Assembly: GCF_020921035.1 (NCBI RefSeq)
Contig: NC_063160.1
Location: forward strand, 21,549,595-21,613,594
Direction: 5' to 3'
Source of the DNA: Rhodamnia argentea
Lineage: Eukaryota > Streptophyta > Magnoliopsida > Myrtales > Myrtaceae
DNA length: 64,000 bases
Each line of letters begins with the position of its first letter. Position 1 is the first letter of the stretch. Shown here one piece after another: positions 25,285-37,000 of this stretch. A program made the position numbers and the translations under genes. A model generated the notes under the pieces. That model was given only the letters and a program-made list of their open reading frames with translations, ran no database searches and was not told where the DNA came from.

Positions 25285-26295
25285 GGTCGCGTTTGGTGGG
25301 TGGAATGAAAGTTCGGATAAGATCCCATCCCACTTAAATGGTGAGATAAATGCGGATATGGTATGTGAATATGAGAAACTGATAAAAAAAATCATGCTTT
25401 TTTTCCCTAAATTGCTCTTCCTCCCATTTGCCTAGCACCGCCATCATCAGACTCCAATAGCCACTGCTCCTCCTGCCGGCAACGACTTGCTTCCTGCTTT
25501 CGGCTGCAGGGAAAAGCGGCACTAGAGCTTGCTGGCCTTGCCTCTTCCTTATGTCGCTCAACTTCATTAACAACCTACAAAACTAAACTGAATCTAGGTG
25601 GTTAGGCCTATAAATTGGCTATGAGTTTGCTAGAGATTCAATAACGACTATGGGTTAGTCTATGAAGCTTTGGGTATGACGACGTTGGTTGCTATTGGTG
25701 ACAATGGGAGTTGCTGAATTGCTTCACCCATAATTGTTGATTTCACTACGGGTCGCTCGGTGGTGACTAGTGCAACAGCAAGATGGTTACTTAGCGCCGA
25801 TAGGCATCGGAGAAGATCATTGTTATCTATTTCAAGGTGTTAGCCCACCTGGGAATTTGTTGAGTGATTGGGTTAAACTGGATATGCGCACCATCTCGGA
25901 GGAAATTGTTGAGGCAGCCAAACGAGTTAGAGCAAGCATCGGAGAATATAAGCGGTATTCACACTCATTGAAGGAAATGGATTCACTGCAAAAGAGGAAG
26001 GTGAAGATGGCGGGATTGGCAGAGAACTTGAACTCGGGGGTGTCTCGAAGGAGCGAAGTATGGTAGAGCGGGCGGAATCGGTCGAGGGCGGCGAAAGGAT
26101 GTCATAGAAGGAGAGGTTGTCCTTGGATTGTGGAAGGGCGAACAGTTTACTTTCTAAGTTTTACCTTGCAAATCATGCAATTATTTTGATAATATTCCAT
26201 GTTACATCCGGATGTCAACAAACATTAGATAAGATACAAATCCTATATGACCTTATCCTATCTAGCAAAAAAAATTTGGACTACTAAATGCAGCC
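25285..26295. mobile_element. candidate PIF/Harbinger-like degenerate element
   Basis: The left end GGTCGCGTTTGGTGG and the reverse complement of the right end GGCTGCATTTAGTAG resemble each other and the GG(C/T)..GCGTTTGG termini of PIF/Harbinger and Tourist elements. GGATAAG words recur just inside both ends. No matching 3-bp target duplication was seen. The interior has open frames of 79 codons (minus, 25,334-25,573) and 98 codons (plus, 25,770-26,066) that I do not recognise; neither shows a transposase motif. It would be a decayed non-autonomous element of about 1 kb. Confidence 0.35.
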
Positions 26296-26314
26296 TGGTT
26301 CTATGAGTTTTAGC

Positions 26315-26765
26315 ATACGAGCAATTTGGTTTTTTAAGTTTTGCATTGTGCAATTAGTCCGTGGATTTGCGCATTTTGGTCCTCTAAACTTTGTTTCGTC
26401 CAATCAAATCTCCTGATTTGTACGGTAAGTACTTTATTTACACGCTGTAACTAGTACTGTCGAGTTAGGATTTCTTTTTTCTTACTTTCCCATTTGTTTT
26501 CTGCTCATTTGGCACAAGAGCATCACGTGTTATTTTTTGTTACATAAGCATTGTTGTGTCGTTAATTAATTCGACATCTAATTAGAGCCGGTTGATCAAA
26601 TGATTTTACTGCACAGATTGAGTAAGTCGGGCGACTTGATTGCACATAATAAAAATTGAAAGGATGAAATCGGACAAATTCAGAAGTTAGAAGACCCGCT
26701 TGAACACAATATTTGTTAGAAGACCAAATAGCACAAACGATGAAATTTAAAGGACCAAATCTGTA
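26315..26765. mobile_element. fold-back MITE-like element
   Basis: The left arm near 26,320 contains ATTTGGTTTTTTAAGTTTT, and the right arm near 26,745-26,761 reads AAATTTAAAGGACCAAAT, its imperfect reverse complement. 'TTGTGCAATTAGTCC'-like and 'GACCAAATAGCACAA'-like words extend the pairing inward. The size is about 450 bp. I could not fix the exact ends or a target duplication. Confidence 0.45.
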
Positions 26766-26869
26766 GCTAGTGCTTTAAAAATCAATATCGTCGAGAGGTA
26801 AAGCACCACTGGACTCTAAAAATTTCCAAATGTGAAATTAAGTCCCTTAACATTTTTTTTTGTTTGGTT

Positions 26870-28034
26870 AGACCCTTGATACATACATATATATGTATAT
26901 GTTTGTTTGTTTTATACATTTGTTGAAGAAGTAAATGAGAATGAAGATGTGATTATTGAGCCTTAGTCTCGATCCAAATTCTGAAACCGGGTCGGCTGAT
27001 TCTGGCAATTCCCGGCTCCCAAACTTTGGAAATGGCAAGAACCGGGAACCGGATGCCCTAAAATAGGAATTTAAGGCTAGAACTCCACTCTTCACTCTTC
27101 GATCCATCTCCCTAAATTGGAGTAATGCATTGGATTTACTCTACTTGGAATTTAGTTTAGTTCAATCTCCGGTTGAATATCGAATGTTTGAATAACCATT
27201 CTCCCTCTTCCTTTGTTGTTGATTTTTTGTTTACTTTAGGTCGAGTCTAAGAATTTTATGATCGTGGAGAATTTGTGTTGGTCTAATTGTGGGTTTGCAT
27301 GTTGTGGGGCTCGCTACATAAAAGCAGAAAAAAAATAAAAAGGGTCTCAATTCAATCCGAGAGCTGAACTGGGATCGATCCATCCGATTCCCAAGAGGAC
27401 AGATTTGATTCCGAGTTTTAGAGTGGGAACAAACCAACCCTAGAATTGATTATCCCCAATTAGAAGTCTTTTTTTTTATATATATAATTTCTCAAGCAGC
27501 TACTAAAAACCTTAAAAAAACAATAAACAGAATAAATATTTCCAGAAATCAAAAAAGAGAAAATTGAAAAAAAAAAAAAGAGTTGGGCAAAATGGAGAGA
27601 GAAAAAGGAGTTCAACCCAACCACATCCCTGTTTTGCGGTGAGGGTCGCCAGAAATCTACGACAGATTGTTTTTTGACGCGAAGGAGGAGGAGACGAATT
27701 ATCAGATAGCATCAACCGTAACATTCCAACACGGGTTTTACGACATCGTTTTCAGGCAAGGAAAAAGGAAGATGAATCATATGATAGGGAGTTCCGTTGC
27801 CAATTTGATCTTTGCTTTTGGTGACAGCAAATCTTTGTTCCGGGAAAACAACGGACGGAAAATGCGAGCTGAAGTAGGAGGTTGTGCGTTGATATTAAGC
27901 TTGATCACGGGCACGGTTGCCGTGTATCTATGCTCCGTTTTTTTCGCGTACATTTTTTAGAGATATTTTTCGATCAGTCATTTCACAATAGTTTTCGATG
28001 TTTGGTTGAGAGCTGAAATGCACCGAAAAATATT
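26870..28034. other. AT-rich spacer without recognised genes
   Basis: Nothing recognisable as a gene was found. A frame of 97 codons at 27,667-27,960 (plus) ends in a hydrophobic stretch but has no family resemblance and no convincing splice context. TA dinucleotide runs occur near 26,884 and 27,478. Confidence 0.5.
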
Positions 28035-28785
28035 TTTCATCGTTTGGTAAGGAAAATTTAATTTAATTTTGCATGTCGTCCTCCGGTCGGAAATTATTGA
28101 CGCGCACGCTTGTCATCCCACATGGTACGGCCAACGCTAATATGAACGATTTTCGTAAATTTAAAAAAAGATTGAATTTTAACGAATTTTTCATTTTAAA
28201 TTTAAATTTTTTCTTTTTTCTTTTTCCTTCTTTCTCCATCTCGTTCAGCCGATGGGGGCCACAAGTAGGGGTAAGCGGTTCCCGGGCGGTTCTAAGGGTT
28301 TCCGATCCGCTATTCCAAAAAGTGGATGTACACTTTGATAGAAGACGCGATTGAGCTCGAGGTCGAGGAAATAAGGGTCGATGTACCGCGAATTTGGCCG
28401 AGTCAATGCCTCTTTGATTGACAGCCTTGGATTGAACCCTAAATGACCTAAACCTAAACAAAAAGTAAACGCTAGGTCTTTTTTTTTTTTTAAATTTAAA
28501 AAAAAAGGACCGGTCCGATCCAGTTCTGGGCCCTAGATCCGGGAACCGGACCGCCCAATCACCGGTTCCAATTTTAGGAACCAGGAACCCGACCGGATCC
28601 CCCTAAAATCGGGAACCGGACCATCGATCCCGGTTCGGTCCTCGTCCGGGGGTCCCGGTCCGGGCGGTCTTTTTTGCTCACCCCTAGCCACAAGCGAGCT
28701 CGCCGGCTTGCATCTTTTTTATGACAAAATCCAGAATTTTTTGTTTCGGAGGTTATTTTCCGTGAAACAAACGGAGTCTTAATGA
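28035..28785. mobile_element. candidate older fold-back element interrupted by the hAT MITE
   Basis: A left motif CATCGTTTGGTAAGGAAAAT at about 28,038 faces a right motif near 28,750-28,778 whose reverse complement reads ACTCCGTTTGTTTCACGGAA. The two are imperfect inverted repeats, and the bounded hAT-like element lies between them. This would be a nested insertion. Similarity is moderate and the ends are not defined. Confidence 0.3.
28258..28694. mobile_element. hAT-type MITE with perfect 8-bp target duplication
   Basis: The 421-bp element spans 28,266-28,686. It begins TAGGGGTAAGCGG and ends with the reverse complement of TAGGGGTGAGC. Both flanks carry the identical octamer GCCACAAG (28,258-28,265 and 28,687-28,694). 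An 8-bp duplication with TAGGGG(T)G termini is the signature of hAT elements. The interior is rich in CCGG/GGTTCC words (GGAACCGG, CGGTCC) and has no transposase frame, so it is non-autonomous. The intact duplication suggests a fairly recent insertion. Confidence 0.85.
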
Positions 28786-29124
28786 AAAAAATGCGCGACT
28801 TGACTCAAATATTTTATGCTAAAATTTTTATGATGGCGAGTTTGGGCAACAAATTTAGACTCGGCTCAGTTGGACCCGCCCAGTAATAAACCTTAGCCTA
28901 TATGGTCACTATTGAGGTTGTGTCGATACGACAGCCCAGTGGGCCCACGGCAATATGCTCATTTCCATATTTATACGTGTACGTGTAATTGTAACTAATA
29001 TAAATGAAAGAAGTATTCAGGCGCCTAATTATATAAAAAGGTTTAGCAACAGGACTGTACTCTCTCTCCTTTTTTTTTTTTTATGGGGGTCAAACAGGAT
29101 TTTAAATGGAAAGTATGATAATTA

Positions 29125-29360
29125 AGATTTCATTTTGTTTTGTGAAAAATAAACGATTCAAAAAATAATTTCCTAAAAATGGTTGTTTGTATCTCTTACG
29201 AAAACAGTAAATAAAGAATATTTTTATCGTCGACAAAAATATTTGGACACGAATTATCGATGATAATGAAACTGTTTTCTATTGATTATTTATTTTGTGA
29301 GATACAAACGATCATCTTTTGAGTTTTCCGAATTATTCATTTTTCGCGAAACAGATTGAG
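29125..29360. mobile_element. fold-back element with long inverted arms
   Basis: Left arm words GTTTTGTGAAAAATAAACGA, TTGTTTGTATCTC and AAAACAGT recur in order in the reverse complement of the right arm (GTTTCGCGAAAAATGAATAA, TCGTTTGTATCTC, AAAACAGT). The arms are about 85 bp each, with a small central region holding TATTTTTATCG and CGATGATAATG. I see no transposase and could not fix the target duplication. Confidence 0.55.
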
Positions 29361-29364
29361 CCAA

Positions 29365-29535
29365 AGGGTGCATTTGTTTTATCGAAAACTTAACGATAAA
29401 TCTAAACTTGTTATTTCCGGTCCATGGAAAATGTTACATAGATCGATTAATTTTTTGAATCATCCAAAGAGCCAAAAGTCTGAAAATTACTTCCGAAAAA
29501 CATTTTTTCGTGGAAACAAACGGACGCTAATAACG
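29365..29535. mobile_element. candidate small fold-back element with GTTTGTTT-type ends
   Basis: The left end GGGTGCATTTGTTTTATCGA and the reverse complement of the right end GCGTCCGTTTGTTTCCACGA are imperfect inverted repeats about 165 bp apart. It abuts the element at 29,125-29,360, so the two may be one compound structure. Confidence 0.35.
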
Positions 29536-29934
29536 TCTTTATCGCCAATTTCATTTTGCTAGAATCCAAACCAAAGTTCACCCCACCCACCAATACTATG
29601 TGTGTTGACTAGACCGCTGCTGCTATCAAGTCTTCCCACGTAGGAGAAATTTAGAAATACCGAGTTTACGAGACATGAGTGCGAAACCCTTGAAAAACAA
29701 AATCAGGAAAATTTCAAGTAAAATCTCGAAGTGCTATCATGTTCTAAAAAAAGAGCATAAAGTAAATATTGTTTCAAATAATTGCTCGAAATACTCGGAT
29801 TATTCCAAGAAGGGGCTTGATCGGAGGTCATTTTTGTCTTTTACTTAGTTTAAACTTTTTTTTTATTTTTCTTTTTGCCATTTCAATTTTCCTTTTTTCT
29901 TTTGTTATTTTTTCTTTTTTGTCCCCTTCTCTTC

Positions 29935-30115
29935 CCCGGCCATCGTCGGCCTCAGTCTGCCCTTGCTTGGGTGGTGTTGGGCGAGGGCTGCCCTTGCTTG
30001 CCAAGTGAGGATCGGCAAGGCCGCCCTCGCCCGACACCGACCCGGGCGAGTGTAGCCCAATGCCGACTCAGGGCGGTGAGGGTGGCCCTAGGGAGGTGAG
30101 GTGAGGTGAGGTGAG
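29935..30115. repeat. GC-rich inverted repeat set in AT-rich DNA
   Basis: GGTGTTGGGCGAGGGCTGCC near 29,972 faces GCCCTCGCCCGACACC near 30,024, an imperfect hairpin with a stem of about 25 bp. A GGTGA pentamer run follows at about 30,094-30,115. The block is sharply GC-rich between T-rich and A-rich flanks. A similar GC-rich block lies at 62,120-62,250, so this is likely a dispersed repeat. Confidence 0.6.
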
Positions 30116-30535
30116 GGGTAAAAAAGAAAAAAGAAAATAAAAAATGTAAAGGATAAAAATGCTTTTCGGCTAGATACTTCTTTAAAATAATTTGATCACT
30201 TCGTACTCATATTTGAAATAATGTTCATTTCAGTCCCTTATTTGAGAAAATAAGGACACTTCAAGCCCTTTTTTTTTTGGAATTTTCCCAATAAAATTTT
30301 CAAAAGGTTAAAAGCAAAAAAGAAAAGAAAGATAACCACTCCCCGAAAGAGAAAAGGAATTACCTTAACAAGAAGAAAGAACGGGCGAAAAGGGAGAGAA
30401 AAAGAAGAAAAATAATAAAGGAGAAGACCATTTGGCACGATGCAAATTGCATTTCCTACCACCACCCCCGAAAGAGACGGACCAAAGGGTGGGGTGGGGG
30501 GTGCTAAGCTGGAAGGAGGAAAGGGCATTCACCGC

Positions 30536-30586
30536 CATGGAAGCTCCCTCACCTTATTATATTCTCCACTCTCCCAGAAGCGAATA
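30536..30586 (+). other. possible short upstream ORF in the UPL3 leader
   Basis: ATG at 30,536 in a good context (ACCGCCATGG) opens MEAPSPYYILHSPRSE and stops at 30,586. It lies upstream of the UPL3 5'UTR intron. It matters only if transcription starts before it, which the sequence alone does not show. Confidence 0.3.
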
Positions 30587-30660
30587 AATTTCGCTCCTCC
30601 CTCGACTTTATTCCCCCCACCTCCTCCAACTAGGGTTTTCATTTTCCACCCGTTTCCCCT

Positions 30661-30686
30661 TCTCTCTCTCTCTCTCTCTGTCTCTC
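30661..30686 (+). repeat. CT tract in the UPL3 leader
   Basis: A nearly pure CT run lies on the coding strand, about 125 bp before the 5'UTR intron. A TAGGGTTT (telo-box) word sits just upstream, near 30,631. Both are typical of leaders of broadly expressed plant genes. Confidence 0.55.
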
Positions 30687-30811
30687 GTACATACCCACAC
30701 CAACTCCTGCACACACTCACACCCACAGCCTCAATTTCATCGACTCCGCCACCTCGCATCAGCTTCATCGGTTCGGAGTCGCGGAAGCACCTCGTACTCC
30801 CCGATTCGCAG

Positions 30812-31003
30812 GTAAAGAACGTTTTGCCCGGGGGGGTTTTTCTCGGACTGGATTTGTGGGGTTCTCTTCGATTGGTTGCCGATTGGGAATCTTTACTTTT
30901 CTTAGGTTTTGGGGAATTGGGGTTTCTCCTCGTATTGTTTCCATACGGCAAGGGTTGCGATTATTCTTTTTTATTTTGTTTGTTTATTTATTTATTTTTT
31001 TAG
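30812..31003 (+). other. 5'UTR intron of UPL3
   Basis: A donor GCAG|GTAAAG after 30,811 and an acceptor TTTTTTTAG|GATCC at 31,003 frame a T-rich 192-bp interval. It lies 93 bp before the conserved [13 protein letters not shown] start. Confidence 0.7.
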
Positions 31004-31096
31004 GATCCAGTGCGGTGAGATGCAGGCCAGGATCCGATCGTGTGCAACCGGGTGATTGTGTGGACCATCCGTTTTGAGGGGTGGTTCTGTACTTGT

Positions 31097-34000
31097 ATGG
31101 AAACTCGGAGCCGGAAGCGGGCGGAGGCTACCTCATCAGCCCCTTCTTCGTCTTCTCAGTCCGGGCCCACCACCCGCTCCACCAAGCGCGCCCGCATTTC
31201 TAACGCCACCGCCTCGTCCTCCTCCTCGTCCGTCCCTTCCGTCTCCACCCGCGCTCGCACCACCCGTTCCCGCGACAGCCTCCCCCCGCCGCCCCCGCCT
31301 CCTACCGCGCCAGCTCCCATGGAGTCCACTGAATCTTCAGGGTCCCGCCGCGACCGCAGGAGGAACAATGCAGAAAATTCCGATAAAGGTAAAGAGAAAG
31401 AGCACGAGGTCAGGGTCAGGGAGAGGGATGCAGAGAGAAGCCTAGGGCTGAATATGGACCGTGACGGCGGGGTTGAGGATGATGACAACGACAGTGAGGG
31501 TGGAGTCGGCATTTTGCACCAGAATCTGACTTCAGCCAGTAGTGCTCTTCAAGGGCTTTTAAGGAAATTGGGTGCTGGATTGGATGACCTGCTTCCCTCA
31601 TCTGCAATTGCGTCTGCTTCTTCGTCACACCAGAGCGGTCGGCTCAAGAAGATTTTGTCTGGGTTGCGTGCGGATGGTGAGGAAGGGAGGCAGGTGGAGG
31701 CATTGACACAGCTGTGTGAGATGCTGTCAATTGGGACCGAGGACTCACTCAGCACATTCTCCGTGGATTCTTTTGTTCCAGTACTGGTCGGGTTGCTTAA
31801 TCACGAGAGTAATCCAGACATAATGCTCCTTGCTGCGAGAGCTCTTACGCATTTATGTGATGTGCTACCCTCATCTTGCGCAGCTGTTGTGCATTATGGT
31901 GCCGTTTCATGCTTTTGTGCCAGGCTGCTTACTATAGAGTACATGGACCTGGCTGAGCAGGTTAGTCGTGGTTTGATAAAAGCATTAATAGATGGATTTG
32001 TTGTGTGTGGCAAAGTGCCGCCCGTGTTGGTTTTGGCCATAATTTAAGTCCGCTTGATAATTGATTTGCCTTTGTGGAATTTGTTTGCTTTGTGTAATAT
32101 AAATTGACACAATGGTCTTTATAAATGAGACAGTCTCTCCAAGCCCTTAAGAAGATCTCCCAAGAGCACCCTACTGCCTGCTTACGAGCTGGTGCTCTCA
32201 TGGCAGTGCTTTCATATCTGGATTTCTTCTCCACTGGAGTGCAGGTGATTGATTAACCGAAGCTTCTAACTTTGAGGTGATTGTGCTGCCATATACTTCT
32301 TTAGATCTAATCAAAACACGTCCTTTTGTGTTGTTTTTTAGCGAGTGGCATTGTCTACTGCTGCCAACATGTGCAAGAAACTTCCGTCTGATGCGGCTGA
32401 TTTTGTGATGGAAGCCGTTCCATTATTGACAAACCTTCTTCAATACCATGACGCCAAGGTAATGGCTTATTCTTTACACGACGGGTGAACAAAATTGCAT
32501 CTTTGTTCAGTTGCCAATTAAGTCATTTTCTGTTCTTTTTAACGAGGTAGCATAATGAAAAGAATATGAAGTCCGTCAAACAGTGTTCAGGGTTGGTTCC
32601 TTCATTTCCACTTTTAATGTTAACAGGTGCTAGAGCATGCTTCTGTATGCTTGACTCGGATTGCTGAAGCATTCGCCTCATCTCCAGATAAGCTAGATGA
32701 TCTGTGCAACCATGGACTAGTAACACAAGCTGCGTCACTTATCTCGACTAATAATGCTGGCGGTGCCCAGGCATCTCTTAGCACGCCTACGTACACGGTT
32801 AGCCCAGCAACTGCCCTTTTCTGCCACTTTCTATGCTCACTTTGTGCAGATCTTGATCTATGCTGTATGCAGGGATTGGTCCGGCTGCTTTCAACTTGTT
32901 CAAGTGGCTCGCATTTAGGAGCTAAAACATTGCTTCTCCTAGGAATAAGTGGCATCCTTAGAGACATTCTGTCAGGATCTGGTGTGTCTGCTAATGGGTC
33001 TGTTCCGCCTGCATTGGCTAGACCACCTGAGCAGGTAAATTTCAACATTCCCCTGAATATGCTTCTGGTTCTTGCAAGTTCTTCACAGAAGTTACTGCAA
33101 AATGGTAATCAATAGGTAGTTGTTCATATTTGGTTTTCTCCATTTCATCCTAGTTTCAGATTTCTGTTTGATTGATCATTTTCAAGTTTATTTTTCAGAC
33201 TCTGCACGATTTCTGCCGGCTGTCATGACTACCAATAAGTTAACCGTAGACATATTCTAGTTACTGCTTTGTGCATGGATATAGGATCCACATAACTTAA
33301 GTGTAGTCCAATTGGGTCGGCTTCACTGTGGTACCACTTGTCTCCACGGCACGGGACAATGCATCGACTTGCATTGTACCCTTGTGTTGCCAGGTTGGTA
33401 CTTCACTTGGGGAGGTGTGCTGAAACTTGTTAGTCAGTGAAGTAACCATCCCCTTCTCTATTAACTGGAGAGAAGTTCATGTTGGAGAAATTGATGGATG
33501 AGGAATTTATCGACTCAACCCCGTATCTTAGTTGCTTAGCATAATAGGCTCAAAATCAAATTGATATTTTAATGGACTCCTCTATCATTTGCACTATAGA
33601 TGAAAATCATCTCGCCAATTATTTCAATGATTTTTTGCTTGTCAATTTTGACTTACATGTCATCTTTTTATTATCATTTACATCTTGGTTGCCCAAAATA
33701 TGGCATTTCTGGGCTCTCCTCCCTGTCATTCCTCACATGGGCCAGCTCTGCTCTGTGCTACTTTTCGGTGTCCTTGGCACTGGACATGGCCTCTAGGAGG
33801 ATCATCATGCCCTTCCTTCTTGTCAAATTTTTATGATCTTTGTATGCGGATCACTTGATTATGTGCAGATTTATCATCAGTTGGTCCTGCTGATTTACAT
33901 TGTTGTGCAGATTTTTGAGATTGTAAACCTAGCCAATGAGCTTCTTCCACCACTGCCTCTAGGAACGATTTCCCTTCCTGTTAGTTCGTACTTATTTGTG

Positions 34001-37000
34001 AGAGGGCCAATGTTGAGAAAGTCCCCTACCAGCAATTCCGGGAAGCAAGAAGAATCTAATGGTAATGCTGTGGAGGTCTCAACTCGTGAGAAATTATTGA
34101 ACGAGCAGCCTGAGCTGTTGAGGCAATTTGGAATGGATCTGCTTCCTGTCCTGATACAGGTCAGTTTTTGGTGTACTTATTGTTTGGATAGTGTTTGCTT
34201 TGCTTATTAACAAAATGATGCTTTGGCATGCTTTACAGATCTATGGTTCTAGTGTGAATGGTCCTGTACGTCACAAGTGTCTCTCTGTCATAGCGAAGTT
34301 GATGTACTTCAGTACTTCTGAGATGATCCAATCGCTTTTAAGTGTGACCAACATATCAAGGTATTCTATTTTTCATATGAGGAATTGCAATGCGCTCTTC
34401 CACAAAGCGATGCTTACACAAGTTTTACACCTTCTGTAGTTTCCTGGCTGGTATTCTAGCATGGAAAGATCCGCAAGTCTTGGTTCCTGCATTACAGATT
34501 GCAGACATTCTTATGGAGAAGCTTCCTGAGACTTTCTCCAAGATGTTTGTCAGGGAAGGCGTTGTTCATGCAGTAGATCAATTGATTTTGGCAGGTAATC
34601 CAAATTCTGGATCTGGTTCTGGTTCTGGTTCTGGTGACAAGGACAATGACTTCGTTACCGGAACATCATCACGCTCTCGGCGATATAGACGACGAAGTGG
34701 TAGCTTGAACCCTGAGGGGACTTCAGTAGAAGAATCTAAAAATTCACTTTCCATAAATGTTGGATCACCTCCAGGTTCTATAGAAATTCCGAATGTTAAT
34801 TCCAATCTTCGCACGACAGTTAGTGCATGTGCAAAAGCATTTAAAGACAAATACTTTCCTTCGGATCCCGGAGCTGCTGATGTTGGAGTTACAGATGATC
34901 TCCTGCACTTGAAAAATCTTTGTACGAAACTAAATGCTGGCATTGACGATCAGAAGATGAAAGCCAAGGGAAAATTGAAAAATTCTGGATCTCGATTACC
35001 TGATAATTCTGCTAACAAGGACGAATACTTGACTGGGATCATATCTGAGATGCTGGCAGAGCTAAGCAAAGGAGATGGTGTATCTACTTTCGAGTTTATA
35101 GGGAGTGGTGTGGTTGGAGCTTTGCTTAATTACTTCTCCTGCGGCTTTTATTCGAAGGACAGAATTACAGAAGCTAATCTTTCCAGACTTCGCCAGCAAG
35201 CATCAAGGAGATATAAGTCATTTGTGTCAGTTGCTCTTTCATATGGTAATGGTGAGGCGGCTGGAGCTCCTATGACTGTTTTAGTTCAGAAGCTTCAAAA
35301 TGCTTTGTCATCTTTAGAACGCTTTCCTGTGGTCCTAAGTCATTCATCAAGGTCATCTAGTGGAAGTGGTCGCATCTCTTCTGGGCTCAGTGCACTATCT
35401 CAGCCATTCAAGCTCCGTCTTTGCCGTGCCCAAGGAGAAAAATCTCTTCGAGATTATTCTTCAAATGTGGTGCTCATCGATCCCTTAGCAAGTTTGGCAG
35501 CTGTTGAAGAATTTCTTTGGCCTCGAGTTCAGCGAAGTGATTCTGGTCAGAAGCCCTCACCGTCTGGAGGTAACTCGGAATCAGGGGCAACTCCTGCTGG
35601 AGCTGGTGCTTCATCTCCTTCCACTTCTACACCTGCATCCACCACTCGTCGTCATTCAACTAGATCTAGATCATCTGTCAGTATAGGGGATACAGCCAAA
35701 AAAGAAACGGCTCAAGAGAAAAGCTCAAGCTCATCAAAGGGGAAAGGTAAAGCTGTTCTGAAGCCCACTCTGGAGGAGGGAAGAGGACCCCAAACAAGAA
35801 ATGCTGCTCGCAGGAGGGCTGCTTTGGATAAAGATGCTCAGATGAAACCTGAAAATGGGGATTCTAGCTCTGAGGTAAATAACAACAAAAGCGTAAGATT
35901 TTTCTATCTGTTATGGATGCAAGGTGCTATGAACTTGAGCTTGAGTTTCTTGGTTCCTATAATCATAGGAATGCAGTGGTTGGTATATTCTTAAGATTTG
36001 AGTAGCAAAAGCTATTTCAATAAAGCTCCTGGAGGAAATCAGTTTGTACAGGCTAGCATAGCTGACTGTAGATGATTGGCAGGGAGGCTAATTGAGCCTC
36101 ATTGGTAGAATTTACATGAGTTCTATTTCCTGATTAGTCCTCTCCTTTCTCTCTCCTTAGAATCTCTAGAGGCAGCTGGCTTGAGAAAAAATAGACCTTT
36201 GTGGCGTAGCTACCATTGTGTTCAGAAGTCTTTTCCACGAAAATTCGATGTCACTTGGATGTCCCCGAGGCTTGGGCAAAGTACTCCTATACAACCTCTA
36301 TTCTGAAAATGTACTATGATCTTGTCAACAGTTAACAATAGATCTTCTCGGTAAAACAGATCATACTGATTATTATCAAAATTAAATGAAAAATACTGGT
36401 GTGGCAAATGGCTGATGGGGTCGCATTGTGGTGCTGATTTTGTGGCCACATTGTCTTTAGTGTGAGAATCAAATAGACATCAGAAACAAGGGAAAGGTAA
36501 ATTTTTCGAAAAGGGTAGATTGACCTGCAGATGTGGTGGTGGCTCCACGGTGGCACAGATGTGCTAAACCTTTTCACAGTGACAGTGTGGGACCCAGTGC
36601 AATGGAGGCAGAGAGTTGAGCAATCCTGTGCGGGGCGTGGCAGAGGGCATCGCAACCCAATGCCATGTTGGGAAGAGGGTGGCATGACCCTCCACGACCG
36701 TGGATGGAGGGTTGCTACCTATGCAGCAGTGGAGGCTAAAAAAGGGCTCTTTGGCCCCCCGCCCTCCCTCTCTCTTCATTGCTGATGTGGCCACATCCAG
36801 TATTTGCCAAATTAATATCCTTTAATAAGTGTTTACATCATCTTGTTGGTTTTCAAAAATAGATGGGTATCGGTGTAATTTCACTTGAGCTGACGAGGTG
36901 TGCGATGAATTATTTTTTCTTTTCTGGATTTATTCCACAATTGATGTGCAAGTGTGTCCAAGAAGCTTGTGAATGTCAACTCCATTGATCCTCTTTTTCT

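Noticed and set aside
30440-31003. A 187-codon plus-strand frame before UPL3
   Set aside because: It runs through the UPL3 leader and its 5'UTR intron and consists of low-complexity Ser/Pro and Phe/Leu runs.
31040-31096. An N-terminal extension of UPL3 reading CNRVIVWTIRFEGWFCTC
   Set aside because: The upstream first codon is GTG, not ATG, and [13 protein letters not shown] is the conserved family start.
35875-35997. The extension of UPL3 exon 8 to a stop at 35,994
   Set aside because: A GTAAAT donor after 35,874 and the next exon [13 protein letters not shown] restore the family sequence; the extension is intron read-through.
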